DNA of 64,000 nt from Streptomyces sp. ISL-43 (GCF_018614195.1 NZ_JAGGOT010000039.1:47318-111317); one strand, 5' to 3'; shown: positions 34,411 to 42,631, counted from the first letter of the stretch. The notes: generated from the letters alone by a model not told the origin. Numbers and translations are program-made.

Positions 34411-35733
34411 TTCTGTCAACAGGATGTTGATGTTGATGGTGGCTTTGTAGGTGTGGCGGTCGACGCGGAGACTTTTGTGCGCGTAGCGGGACATGGGGCG
34501 TTTGACTGCGCGGGGGCTGAGGCGGACGCGTCGGGCTGGCATGGGTTGGTCCAGGACGGCGCGGCCGATGGCGCCGATCAGGTCGATGACGGTGTCGGCG
34601 ATCACGTTCGCGGCCTGGGTGACCTGGTCGCGGGCCGTGTTCAGGGCGGTGGTGAAGCTGCACCGGTCCGGGTCGGTGCCGGCGGTGTGGGCTGCGTCCG
34701 AGATCGCGGTCCTGATCAGCTGGTAGGTGCTGAGGAGGGCGTAGATCTCCTGGGCGATGCCGGGCCAGGTGCGGGAGCGGAGGACGCGGCGTCCGAGCAT
34801 CGTCTTTTTGATCTCGAAGTAGGCCGATTCCACTTCCCACCGTTCGTGGTAGAGCCTGACCAGCTCGAACGCCGGGTGGCGGTGGTGATCGAGCAGGGTG
34901 GTGGCCAGCCGGTAGATCCCGGTGCGCTGTCCCTGGTTGGTGGCGATGGTGATCTCGCAGGCCACGATGCGGACCTCGATGCCTGCGATGCGGGAGAGGA
35001 CGGAGCCGTCGGGGTAGCGGGCCAGGATCGGAGGCTTCCAGTGGGAGGAGAGGCGGGCCAGGAAGTGGGCGCCGCTGGAAGCGGTCGTGTTCAGGAAGCC
35101 CGTGGTGGCGAAGCCGCGGTCGAGCAGGACGAGCATTCCGGGGTGCATGGACCGCGCCAGGCGGCGGCCCAGGATCGACTCGCCTGGTTTCCCGGGACCG
35201 AACACCGCGTCGATCACCGCCCGTGTTCCGCAGGCCACCAACGCGACCAGCAGGACCTGCGGATATCCCGAGGCATCGGTGTACTGGTTGGACGTTTTAC
35301 CCAGCTTCGCACGGACCTCCCGGTCGTCAGCGACATCCAGATGAGTGCCGTCGACCGCGACGACCAGCAGCCCCGCCCACCGGGCCCCGGCCGTGCGGAC
35401 CGCCGAGGCCGGTCCGCGCAACAGGTCGAACAGGGCCCGCATCGGACGCACCCCGAGCCGGCAGCGGGCCTGCCACAGTGCCGTGGCGGTCACCCGCGGC
35501 ACCGGTACCCAGGACAAGGCGCCCGTCAGTTTGCGCCATACCGCGGGGTATCCGCACTCCTCGAACAGACCCGCCGCGAGCAAGACATAGACCACGACCC
35601 GGGCGGGGAGCTTGCGTATCCGTTCCTGGACGGACCCACACTCGACGAGCACCGCATCGACCATCTCGAACGGCACAATCTGGGTCAGCTCACCCAGATG
35701 CCCCGGCGCGAACACCCCTGCGGCTACCGACAT
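34396..35733 (-). CDS. IS4-family DDE transposase
   Basis: A 445-aa transposase. The N-terminal IS4 region holds EECGYPAVWRKLTGAL and LWQARCRLG. The DDE core has D in LLVVAVDGTHLDVADD, D in GMLVLLDRGFATTG and E in the YREK box YHERWEVESAYFEIKK. It catalyses cut-and-paste movement of the element. ATG at 35733; the stop lies inside the left inverted repeat. Intact, with no frameshift, so probably active or recently active. Confidence 0.93.
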   Translation of the reverse strand: MSVAAGVFAPGHLGELTQIVPFEMVDAVLVECGSVQERIRKLPARVVVYVLLAAGLFEECGYPAVWRKLTGALSWVPVPRVTATALWQARCRLGVRPMRALFDLLRGPASAVRTAGARWAGLLVVAVDGTHLDVADDREVRAKLGKTSNQYTDASGYPQVLLVALVACGTRAVIDAVFGPGKPGESILGRRLARSMHPGMLVLLDRGFATTGFLNTTASSGAHFLARLSSHWKPPILARYPDGSVLSRIAGIEVRIVACEITIATNQGQRTGIYRLATTLLDHHRHPAFELVRLYHERWEVESAYFEIKKTMLGRRVLRSRTWPGIAQEIYALLSTYQLIRTAISDAAHTAGTDPDRCSFTTALNTARDQVTQAANVIADTVIDLIGAIGRAVLDQPMPARRVRLSPRAVKRPMSRYAHKSLRVDRHTYKATININILLTEPISP

Positions 35734-35875
35734 TTCGCGGCTGATGACACACTGGTCCGACAGCGGAGCCTCCGGTGACGTGAACGGCTGTCTTGGTCGA
35801 CTGCCAGTTCTACCGGGGCTCCGCTTCCTACGTCTCGACGACCACCGAACTCCCCACCCAACCCCCTTGACTACG

Positions 35876-35903
35876 CCGATCAGCCCTTAACTTCATGGCC
35901 TTG
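35876..35903. repeat. Terminal inverted repeat, right
   Basis: A 28-bp terminal repeat, inverted relative to the left one with a single mismatch. Confidence 0.9.
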
Positions 35904-36023
35904 AGCTAAAGCAGGGGATACCCACGCAAGATCAGTGATGGGGAATGCCTTTCGGGAACGCGAGAGTGTCTCTGAGGGCGCGGGGGTGCGCCGGGTGCGC
36001 TGGGGGGAGGGAGACCCGCGGGA

Positions 36024-36542
36024 TCAGGCGCTGGCCGCCTTCGTGCAGGCCGTGGAGCCGCCGCAGAAGGTGATGTCGAAGTGGTTGCTCTCGCGGGCGT
36101 AGACGTTGCCCGCCGCGGAGCGCCAGCGCTCCGCGCCGTCACCGCGGGTGGAGATCTTCGTGAAGCTGTTGCGGATGTAGTTCGTGATGCAGGTGTTCGG
36201 GTTGATGTCCGCCTTGTAGCCGTTGTAGTGGCTGTAGGTGCCCGACGCGTGGCCGACCTCGGTGCCGCCGGTGACGTTGATGGCGCAGCCGCTCGCGGTC
36301 TTGAGGGTCTTCAGCCCCTCCACCGTGGCCTGGTTGATCTGGTCGTAGGAGGTGCAGGTTCCGTTGGAGCGGATGGTGCAGCCGCCGCTGGAGGAGTGGG
36401 TGACGCCGACGGAACTGAGGGCGGAGTTCGCGGTGGACTGCGACATCTTGGTGACGGCGAAGGCGTTGGCGGGCAGGGCCAGGACGGTCGCGGCGGCGAT
36501 GGATCCGACGGTGATGGTGGCGCGGCGCAGGTTGATGCGCAT
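36024..36542 (-). CDS. Small secreted M15-like zinc peptidase-type protein
   Basis: A 172-aa protein with signal peptide about 1-29 (LALPANAFA). SHYNGYKAD at 104-112 gives H105 and D112 in the H-x6-D spacing of M15 D-Ala-D-Ala peptidases, with Gly in place. RESNHFDI gives E151 and H154, matching the ExxH that supplies base and third ligand. Six cysteines (55, 63, 86, 118, 160, 166) imply a disulfide-stabilised exoenzyme. ATG chosen for AAGGAAGGA upstream. Peptidoglycan cleavage is inferred from motifs only. A transglycosylase gene lies 110 bp upstream on the same strand. Confidence 0.72.
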   Translation of the reverse strand: MRINLRRATITVGSIAAATVLALPANAFAVTKMSQSTANSALSSVGVTHSSSGGCTIRSNGTCTSYDQINQATVEGLKTLKTASGCAINVTGGTEVGHASGTYSHYNGYKADINPNTCITNYIRNSFTKISTRGDGAERWRSAAGNVYARESNHFDITFCGGSTACTKAASA

Positions 36543-36651
36543 GATGGTGTCCTTCCTTATGGGGATAAAGCAGGTCGGTGTGGGCACACGGGTGCCCGGA
36601 GGGGTTTCACTGAGGGAGGGGTGCCGGGGGGGTGCAGGGGTGCGGCGGCGC

Positions 36652-37413
36652 CTAGTACCAGTGCGGCGAACGGGCCTTCCAGGTGTCGTACGCCTTGCAC
36701 GGGGTGCCGTACCGCTCGTCGATGTACTTGAGGCCCCACTTGATCTGGGTGACCGGGTTGTCGGCCCAGTCGCCGCCGCTGACGGCCATCTTGTTGCCGG
36801 GCAGCGACTGCGGGATCCCGTATGCCCCGCTGCTGGGATTGGTGGCGTACACCTTCCAGTTGCTCTCGCCGATCCACAGGCTCTTCAGGCAGCCGAACTG
36901 CGCGGACACGGTCCAGCCGTGCGCGCCGAACTGACTCTGCGCGACCTGGTAGAGGGTGCGCGGGACGCCCATGTCCGACATCGTGGCCGGGCCGGCTATC
37001 CCGTCGGCGCCCTCGCCGTGCGCGCTCTGCCGGCGTTTGACCGCCGACTTGGTGCCGTCGCCGTACAGGCCGTCCGCCGCGACACCGGCCTTGCGCTGGA
37101 CCGCCTCGACCTGGCGGTGCAGGGCGAGCTCGCTGCGGTCCCCGTAAGCGCCGTCCTCGGCGAGGCCGTTGTCCTGCTGGAACTCCTTGAGCGCGGCCCG
37201 GGTGCCGGGGCCGTCGACTCCGTCGACACCGCTGGAGGCGAGGTATCCGAGGCCGGCCAGGTTGGTCTGCTCCCAGCGCACCGAGTCCACGGCGTGCGCC
37301 TGGGTGGTGCCCAGCGCCGGGACGAGCAGGGCGGCGCCGAGCAGTGCGGCGGCCGCGGCGGGAATCCGGAGCCGGGACGCGGTGGGGGCGGCGCTCACTA
37401 CGTTGCCTCTCAC
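36652..37413 (-). CDS. Secreted transglycosylase with two peptidoglycan-binding repeats
   Basis: A 253-aa exoprotein: signal peptide 1-41 (ends TTQAHA), then two PG_binding_1-like repeats, LGYLASSGVDGVDGPGTRAAL and VQRKAGVAADGLYGDGTKSA, then an SLT/lysozyme-like domain from about 160 (LKSLWIGESNWK with catalytic Glu, SSGAYGIPQSLPG, KWGLKYIDERYG, and the typical Streptomyces ending). It likely trims or lyses peptidoglycan in the wall. The GTG overlaps the stop of the upstream gene in GTGA, so it is the distal cistron of an operon with the 109-aa protein and an 11-codon ORF. Confidence 0.88.
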   Translation of the reverse strand: MRGNVVSAAPTASRLRIPAAAAALLGAALLVPALGTTQAHAVDSVRWEQTNLAGLGYLASSGVDGVDGPGTRAALKEFQQDNGLAEDGAYGDRSELALHRQVEAVQRKAGVAADGLYGDGTKSAVKRRQSAHGEGADGIAGPATMSDMGVPRTLYQVAQSQFGAHGWTVSAQFGCLKSLWIGESNWKVYATNPSSGAYGIPQSLPGNKMAVSGGDWADNPVTQIKWGLKYIDERYGTPCKAYDTWKARSPHWY

Positions 37414-37739
37414 GGTGGTGTCTCCAAGTCGGGCGTGCCGAAGGGGTCGAGGATGTCGAGGGGGAGCTCCCGCGCCGTCCATCCGGACAGCAGCGGGGAG
37501 GTGGCGAGGGCGCGCCGTACGCCGTGCAGCGCCGCGGCGCGGGCCGCTTGCGCGGAGTCGGCGAGGGAGTAGAGGACCAGATCGGCCCGTCCGTCCCCGG
37601 TCAGTACGGTCAAGTGCTCCGGCCGGTCGGCCGGTTCGGCACAGGCCCACAGCACATCGGTCAGCAGGTTCGGGTCGAGGCGTTGGTGCGGGGCCTGCGG
37701 ACTTGCCGTCAGTTCGACCGCCGCCATCGCGAGGTACAC
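37410..37739 (-). CDS. 109-aa cytoplasmic protein coupled to the transglycosylase
   Basis: A soluble 109-aa protein, GTG start at 37739 (an internal ATG lies at 37727), with no signal peptide. LLTDVLWACAEPADRPEHL and LTVLTGDGRADLVLYSLADSA are its most structured parts. ARAAALHGVRRALATSPLL and ELPLDILDPFGTPDLETPP finish it. It has no motif I recognise. Only 7 nt separate its start from the stop of the 11-codon ORF, and its TGA overlaps the transglycosylase GTG, so all three are co-translated. It may be a regulator or secretion accessory, but that is inference. Confidence 0.72.
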   Translation of the reverse strand: MYLAMAAVELTASPQAPHQRLDPNLLTDVLWACAEPADRPEHLTVLTGDGRADLVLYSLADSAQAARAAALHGVRRALATSPLLSGWTARELPLDILDPFGTPDLETPP

Positions 37740-37746
37740 GGGGGCG

Positions 37747-37782
37747 TCAGTCCCAGATGAGGCCGAAGAAGGCGAAGAACAT
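37747..37782 (-). CDS. 11-residue hydrophobic mini-protein ORF
   Basis: ATG to TGA encodes MFFAFFGLIWD, with four Phe, one Trp and a single acidic C-terminus. An AAAGGGAG ribosome binding site lies 9 nt before the ATG. The stop is 7 nt upstream of the 109-aa gene. The spacing, the ribosome site and the complete short frame argue it is translated, as a leader peptide, a coupling device or a membrane-active or signal peptide. I know of no named family. It is too short for ordinary gene finders. Confidence 0.55.
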   Translation of the reverse strand: MFFAFFGLIWD

Positions 37783-38030
37783 GGCGGGCCACTCCCTTTC
37801 TTTCCGGTCCGTCTCGGCGGGTTCCTGTTGCTTTCAACCGGTGTTCTCCGGCTGCAGCAGAAGCATCGCCGCCACGCGGTACCCCCCGGAAGGTGTTCAG
37901 GGTGAGAGCAAGTGGTCCTGAACGCTTGGTGTCACGGCCCGGAATGATCTGGCCACCGCCCTCGGGGCCTGCCATCATCGGCCGACGGCGCGGTACGACC
38001 GACCGCGCAACAGCAGGGGGAGGGCCCGCG

Positions 38031-38936
38031 ATGGGGTCCGTCGACGTCTTCGACGTACAGGGAACGGCCGCTCCCGAGGTGGGCGCCCGCTCGGCACGCC
38101 GCCGACGGCCGGCCGTCCCGCTACGGCCACTTATCGTCAACTACACGGGATTCCATACCGAGTTCACCGCGCCGAGGCGCCGGCTGGAGCTGCCCACGGG
38201 GTATGTGACGCTGGTCTTCACCTTCTCCGAAGGCCTGTGGGTGACGCGTACGGAGGAACTCGCCAAGGCACTGCTCCGGCCGGCCTCCGGGGCCATGATC
38301 AGCGGCCCTCGCACGGTGCCGGCGATCGGGGTCCACGCGGGCGTCGTGCGCGGGCTCGAAGTGAACATGAGCCCGCTGGGGTGCTACCGGCTCTTCGGGG
38401 TCCCCATGTGGCGCTTCGAGGACGCGCACGTGGACCTGGGGGAAGTGCTCGGCCCGGGCGGCCGGTACCTGACCGAGCGGCTCCACTCGCTCGGCTCGTG
38501 GGCGGAGCGCTTCGCCCTGCTCGACGAGGTGTTCTGCGCGCGCCTGGAGCGCGGCCCGGCGCCCGCGCCCGAAGTCCGCGGCGCGCTCTCCCGGTTGTGG
38601 GCGGACAGCCGCTCGCTGACGCGGGTGACCGCCGAGACCGGGTGGAGCGCGCGCACCCTGCGGGCGCGGTTCCGCGAGCAGGTGGGCCTGTCCCCCAAGG
38701 CCGTGGCCAGGGTGTTCCGGCTCCAGCACGCGCTGGGCCTGCTGGCCGCGGGGACACCGCCCGCGCACGTGGCCGCGGTGTGCGGCTACCACGACCAGGC
38801 GCACCTGAGCCGCGAGGTGAAGTCGATGACGGGCCTGCCCCCGTCGCAGTACATACGGCTCCGGGGCGGCCTGCCGCCGGGCTCGGTGCTGGACCGGATG
38901 CCGGGCCGGGTCAGCAGCGTGATGCTGTCGGGGTGA
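38031..38936 (+). CDS. AraC-family transcriptional regulator
   Basis: A 301-aa regulator. The C-terminal AraC HTH pair is at about 180-280: LTRVTAETGWSARTLRARFR, VGLSPKAVARVFRLQHAL and AAVCGYHDQAHLSREVKSMT with the AraC signature PSQYIR. The N-terminal sensing domain (about 30-150) includes ELPTGYVTLVFTFSEGLWV. GGAGG precedes the ATG. It is divergent from the mini-ORF/transglycosylase operon across 248 bp, which suggests control of it, but no operator repeat is evident. The ligand is unknown. Confidence 0.9.
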   Translation: MGSVDVFDVQGTAAPEVGARSARRRRPAVPLRPLIVNYTGFHTEFTAPRRRLELPTGYVTLVFTFSEGLWVTRTEELAKALLRPASGAMISGPRTVPAIGVHAGVVRGLEVNMSPLGCYRLFGVPMWRFEDAHVDLGEVLGPGGRYLTERLHSLGSWAERFALLDEVFCARLERGPAPAPEVRGALSRLWADSRSLTRVTAETGWSARTLRARFREQVGLSPKAVARVFRLQHALGLLAAGTPPAHVAAVCGYHDQAHLSREVKSMTGLPPSQYIRLRGGLPPGSVLDRMPGRVSSVMLSG

Positions 38937-39043
38937 GCCGCCCCGGCGGCCCGGCCGCTCCCGCGTGCCGATTTTGACAAGACAGGGGCGCACGGGCTTG
39001 CCACGCTCGGCGCACGACTCCTCGTCCCCCACGGAGGATCACC

Positions 39044-40045
39044 TTGTTCGCCACCCTCGGGCTCGATCCGGCCACCGAAGCCGTCTACCGACTGATGGCC
39101 ACCCGCCCGGAGGGCTGGGGCGTCGAGCAGATCGCCGCAGACCTCGGGTCCACCGAGACGGACGTACGGGAGGCTCTGGACCGGCTCGCCGAGGTCTCGC
39201 TGCTGCGCCGGTCGCGGGCGGTCCCCGGCACTTGGCGGGCGGTCAGCCCGGAGCTCGGGATGCAGCTGATGCTCCGCCGCCATCAGGAGGAGCTGGACCG
39301 GCGGCAGCGGGAGATCGCCGAGAGCCACGAGACGGTGTCCCGGATGATCTCCGGTCTGCGCCAGGGTACGCATCCGGCCATCGGCCCGGAGGGGGACGGC
39401 GGCGGGGAACGGCTGATCGGCATCGACGCCGTACAGGCCCGCCTCGAACTCATCGCGGACCAGGCCGGGTCGGAGATCTGTACGTTCATGCCGGGCGGCG
39501 GCCAGTCCGCGGCCGCCATCGAGGCGGCCCGCGAGAACGACGCCCAGTTGCTGGCGCGCGGCGTCGGCGTCCGCACGGTCTGCCTGGACAGCGTGCGCGG
39601 CAACCCGCCGACCCTCGACTACGCCCGCTGGCTCACCGACAACGGCGGCGGCGTGCGGACCGTGCCCACGCTCCCGCTGCGCATGATCCTCGTCGACCGG
39701 GCCCACGCCCTGGTGCCGCTGGACCCGGCCGACACCCGCGCGGGCGCCGTCGTCCTGCGCCTGCCGGGGGCGGTCGCGGCGCTGACCGCGCTCTTCGAGC
39801 AGGTCTGGGAGGCGTCGCTGCCCTTGGGCTGCGACCGGCCGCGCGACGAGGGCACCGGCCTGAACCCGCCCGAGCGCGAGTTGCTGCGGCTGCTGAGCCA
39901 GGGCATGACCGACGAGGCGGCCGGCCACCAGCTGGGGGTCTCGCTGAGTACGGTCCGCCGTTCCATGGCGGCCCTGATGGAACGGCTCGGCGCGCGCAGC
40001 CGCTTCGAGGCGGGCCTGCGCGCGGCCCAGCGCGGGTGGCTCTGA
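39044..40045 (+). CDS. LuxR-type regulator with TrmB-like N-terminus
   Basis: A 333-aa protein. Residues 1-70 form a TrmB-like winged helix (AVYRLMATRPEGWGVEQIA, RLAEVSLLRRSRAVPGTWR). The middle is a PLD-like or sensing domain (EICTFMPGGGQSAAAIEAA, LLARGVGVRTVCLDSVRG). The C-terminal LuxR HTH is at about 270-330 (NPPERELLRLLSQGMTDEAA, LGVSLSTVRRSMAALMERLG). The TTG start has GGAGG 7 nt upstream. Such proteins are a streptomycete orphan-regulator class of unknown targets. A strong hairpin follows the stop. Confidence 0.85.
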   Translation: MFATLGLDPATEAVYRLMATRPEGWGVEQIAADLGSTETDVREALDRLAEVSLLRRSRAVPGTWRAVSPELGMQLMLRRHQEELDRRQREIAESHETVSRMISGLRQGTHPAIGPEGDGGGERLIGIDAVQARLELIADQAGSEICTFMPGGGQSAAAIEAARENDAQLLARGVGVRTVCLDSVRGNPPTLDYARWLTDNGGGVRTVPTLPLRMILVDRAHALVPLDPADTRAGAVVLRLPGAVAALTALFEQVWEASLPLGCDRPRDEGTGLNPPERELLRLLSQGMTDEAAGHQLGVSLSTVRRSMAALMERLGARSRFEAGLRAAQRGWL

Positions 40046-40113
40046 CCGGGGAGCCCCGCTGGGCGCCAGGGCGCCAAGGGGGACACGGCGCCAAGGGGGA
40101 CAAGAGCAGCACT

Positions 40114-40146
40114 GCGGCAGCCCGTCACGGGGGTGCGGGCTGCCGC
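40114..40146 (+). terminator. Terminator after the LuxR gene
   Basis: Perfect 11-bp stem GCGGCAGCCCG / CGGGCTGCCGC with an 11-nt loop, 69 bp past the stop. Confidence 0.75.
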
Positions 40147-40250
40147 GGTGCGGCGAGCTCTCCGAGGCGCATACGGGCAAGTGGAAACCCTGCCGCTGCG
40201 TCAAGGTCGAGGACCTCACCCGAGCGGCGGTAGCATGGTCACCGCAGAAC

Positions 40251-40646
40251 GACGCAAGCGGACGGCCGCGTCGGGATCCCCGGATCCCGCCGAGGAACGT
40301 CCGGGCTCCACAGAGCAGGGTGGTGGCTAACGGCCACCCGGGGTGACCCGCGGGACAGTGCCACAGAAAACAGACCGCCTGGGGCTTCGGCCCCCGGTAA
40401 GGGTGAAACGGTGGTGTAAGAGACCACCAGCGCCTGAGGTGACTCAGGCGGCTAGGTAAACCCCACCTGGAGCAAGGTCAAGAAGGGTCGTCTCCGGACG
40501 GCTCTGCGCGGACGTTCGAGGGCTGCTCGCCCGAGTTCGCGGGTAGACCGCACGAGGCCGGTGGCAACACCGGTCCTAGATGGATGGCCGTCTCCCCGGC
40601 GACCGCGAGGTCGCCGGGCGACAGAACCCGGCGTACAGCTTGCGTC
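40251..40646 (+). ncRNA. rnpB: RNase P RNA, class A
   Basis: The catalytic RNA of RNase P, which makes the mature 5' ends of tRNAs. The ends pair: GACGCAAGC at 40251-40259 with GCTTGCGTC at 40638-40646 (helix P1). Inside are the invariant core blocks GAGGAACGTCCGGGCTCC, GGACAGTGCCACAGAAA, GGTAAGGGTGAAACGGTGG, GTAAACCCCACCTGGAGCAA and AGATGGATGGCCGTC, plus ACAGAACCCGGCGTACAGC at the 3' side. About 396 nt, the length expected for Streptomyces. A TAGCAT at 40231-40236 could be the -10 element. A strong terminator follows. Confidence 0.96.
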
Positions 40647-40660
40647 GGTCTGCGCCACAA

Positions 40661-40701
40661 CCGCCCGGCCCCGGGGTCTTCCCCGGGGCCGGGCGGTTTT
40701 T
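40661..40701 (+). terminator. rnpB intrinsic terminator
   Basis: A perfect 16-bp stem (CCGCCCGGCCCCGGGG and its complement), loop TCTT, then TTTTT. The only hairpin in the window with a clear U-run. Confidence 0.95.
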
Positions 40702-40738
40702 CACGTCCCGGCCGCACGGGGAACCCCCCGGCGGGTGT

Positions 40739-41593
40739 TCACAGGTCGCGCCGGTGGACGACGACAGTGGCGATGGCCACGGCCGCGAGCGGCCAGGCCG
40801 CGTACACGATCCACGCCCCGGTGAGCGTCGCCGGGTAGAGCACCGGCACGGGCGAGTCGCCCACCTCGGTCAGCCGGTCCCAGGCACCCCGGGGCAGGGC
40901 GTGGAGGAGCGCCGCCGACCATGCGTCGCGGTCGTTGATCAGGGAGGGCAGCAGCAGGAGGACGCCCGTGATCGTGACGATGCTCGTCGCCGTGTGCCGG
41001 ATCAGGGCTCCGAGGCCCATGCCGACGAGCGCGCACACCGGCGCGAGCAGGGCGGACGCCGCGGTGGCGCGGAGCGCGCCGGGGTAGTCGAGCGGGAGGC
41101 CGACGTGCCGCCCGGACAGGACGGCCTGCGTCACGCCGAAAGAGGCGGTCGCGACGACCGCTCCGTAGACCAGCGTGATCGCTGTCACGACGGCGGTCTT
41201 GGCTGCCACCACCGAGCGGCGGGCGGGGACGGCGGCGAAGGTCGTACGGATCTGTCCGGTGCTGTACTCGCTGACGACCGTGAGTGCCCCGATGCTGCCG
41301 GCGGCAAGCATGAGGACCATGCCGGCGCCGAGGGTGAAGGCGTCGCGCATCGCCCAGATCGGCACGAAGAGGTCCTTGGTGCCCTGGGGATAGTTCGGAT
41401 AGTTGTCGTAGTCGGCGACGGCGGCGTTCACGTTGATGCCGATGACGACCAGCACGCCGACCCCGAAGGCCCAGGGTGTGGAGCGCAGCGACCACAGCTT
41501 GATCCATTCGGCGGCGAGGAGGTCCGGGAAACGGGCGCGTGCGGCGGTGGACACGGCCGCCTTCCGCAGGGGCGCCGGGTGGATCGGGGTCAT
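40739..41593 (-). CDS. ABC-2 transporter permease
   Basis: A 284-aa membrane protein with about six hydrophobic segments. FPDLLAAEWIKLWSLRSTPW is the classical start of actinobacterial ABC-2 permeases partnered with an ATPase; SIGALTVVSEYSTGQIRTTF and FAAVPARRSVVAAKTAV are conserved. The ATG overlaps the ATPase stop (ATGA), so translation is coupled. The pair is divergent from a histidine kinase/response regulator and probably under its control. The cargo is unknown; drug or antimicrobial-peptide export is common for such pairs. Confidence 0.9.
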   Translation of the reverse strand: MTPIHPAPLRKAAVSTAARARFPDLLAAEWIKLWSLRSTPWAFGVGVLVVIGINVNAAVADYDNYPNYPQGTKDLFVPIWAMRDAFTLGAGMVLMLAAGSIGALTVVSEYSTGQIRTTFAAVPARRSVVAAKTAVVTAITLVYGAVVATASFGVTQAVLSGRHVGLPLDYPGALRATAASALLAPVCALVGMGLGALIRHTATSIVTITGVLLLLPSLINDRDAWSAALLHALPRGAWDRLTEVGDSPVPVLYPATLTGAWIVYAAWPLAAVAIATVVVHRRDL

Positions 41594-42510
41594 CGGGGTT
41601 CTCCTGCGAGGTATTCGACGCTGTCGGCGGTGAGTTCCATGAAGGCCTCCTCCAGGGAGGAGGTACGCGTGGCCAGCTCCCGCAGCACGATGCGGTGCTG
41701 GAGGGCGAGTTCGCCGATGCGGTCCGCGCTCAGGCCGGTCACCTTGAGCTCCGTCGCTCCTTCCGGGCCTTCGGACCGGACCGAGGCGCCCTCGGCGGCC
41801 AGCACCGCCGTGAGTGCGGCGGGGTCCGGGGTGCGCACGGTGACGCTCAGGCGGGTGCCGCGGGCCGCGAAATCCTTCACGCTCTCCGCGGCGATCAGCT
41901 CGCCCCTGCCGATGACGACGAGGTGCTCGGCCGTGTGCTCCATCTCGCTCATCAGGTGGCTGGAGACGAACACGGTGCGCCCCTCGGCGGCCAGCCGACG
42001 GAACAGGCCGCGCACCCACAGCACCCCCTCCGGGTCCAATCCGTTGACCGGCTCGTCGAACAGCAGCACGGGCGGGTCGCCGAGCAGTGCGCCGGCGATG
42101 CCGAGCCGCTGCTTCATACCGAGGGAGAACCCGCCGATACGGCGCCGGGCCGCACCGGACAGCCCGACCTCCTGCAGGACCTCGTCCACCCGGCGCCGCC
42201 CGATGCCGTTGCTGCGGGCCAGGGCCGACAGGTGCCCCACCGCGGTGCGGCCTCCGTGTACGTCGTGGGCGTCGAGGAGCGCGCCGACATGGCGAAGCCC
42301 GCGGGGGCGGTCCCGGAAGGGGAGGCCGTCGATGGTGGCGCTGCCGCTGGTGGGACGGTTCAAGCCGAGGAGCATCCGCAGGGTGGTGCTCTTTCCGGCG
42401 CCGTTCGGGCCGAGGAACCCGGTCACGTGGCCGGGGCGGACGGTGAAGGTCAGGCCGCCCACGGCCGTGGTCTGCCCGTAACGCTTGGTCAGTTCGTTGA
42501 CTTCGATCAC
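41590..42510 (-). CDS. ABC transporter ATP-binding protein
   Basis: A 306-aa ATPase. It has GPNGAGKSTTLRMLLGL (Walker A), FSLGMKQRLGIAGALLG as the signature region, VLLFDEPVNGLDPEGVLW (Walker B) and VFVSSHLMSEMEHTAEH. The GTG at 42510 gives IEVNELTKRYGQTTAVGG as the true ABC start; an upstream in-frame ATG (MPRGPARGTVGRVIEV) would add only disordered residues. It lacks a good Shine-Dalgarno at this GTG. The stop overlaps the permease start. Divergent from the kinase/regulator pair. Confidence 0.92.
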   Translation of the reverse strand: MIEVNELTKRYGQTTAVGGLTFTVRPGHVTGFLGPNGAGKSTTLRMLLGLNRPTSGSATIDGLPFRDRPRGLRHVGALLDAHDVHGGRTAVGHLSALARSNGIGRRRVDEVLQEVGLSGAARRRIGGFSLGMKQRLGIAGALLGDPPVLLFDEPVNGLDPEGVLWVRGLFRRLAAEGRTVFVSSHLMSEMEHTAEHLVVIGRGELIAAESVKDFAARGTRLSVTVRTPDPAALTAVLAAEGASVRSEGPEGATELKVTGLSADRIGELALQHRIVLRELATRTSSLEEAFMELTADSVEYLAGEPR

Positions 42511-42580
42511 CCGGCCAACGGTGCCGCGGGCCGGCCCGCGGGGCATCGGGCCGTCGGCCACAGTCCCGTGTCCTCCGGTA

Positions 42581-42604
42581 GCCCGTGGGCGTACGCCCAC
42601 GGGC
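42581..42604. promoter_or_regulatory. Perfect 24-bp palindrome, putative response-regulator operator
   Basis: GCCCGTGGGCGT followed directly by its exact complement. It lies between divergent starts (42510 on minus, 42644 on plus), centred about 50 bp before the kinase start, a normal activator position for its promoter. Confidence 0.7.
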
Positions 42605-42631
42605 CAATACCCCGCCGGGCAGTACGACATC

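Larger units (their letters stand above)
34383..35903 (-). mobile_element. IS4-type insertion sequence, 1521 bp
   Basis: Bounded by 28-bp terminal inverted repeats that differ at one base. The outer ends read CAAGGCC and the inner ends GGGCTGATCGG. One transposase fills it. The hexamer CTAAAG occurs 2 bp outside each end (34375-34380 and 35906-35911), a possible but not perfectly abutting target duplication. It lies between a small secreted-protein gene and that gene's upstream sequence. Confidence 0.88.

Noticed and set aside
40580..42481. A 633-codon plus-strand frame across rnpB's terminator and the ABC operon
   Set aside because: Shadow frame: the minus-strand permease and ATPase have standard motifs, and part of it is RNase P RNA and terminator.
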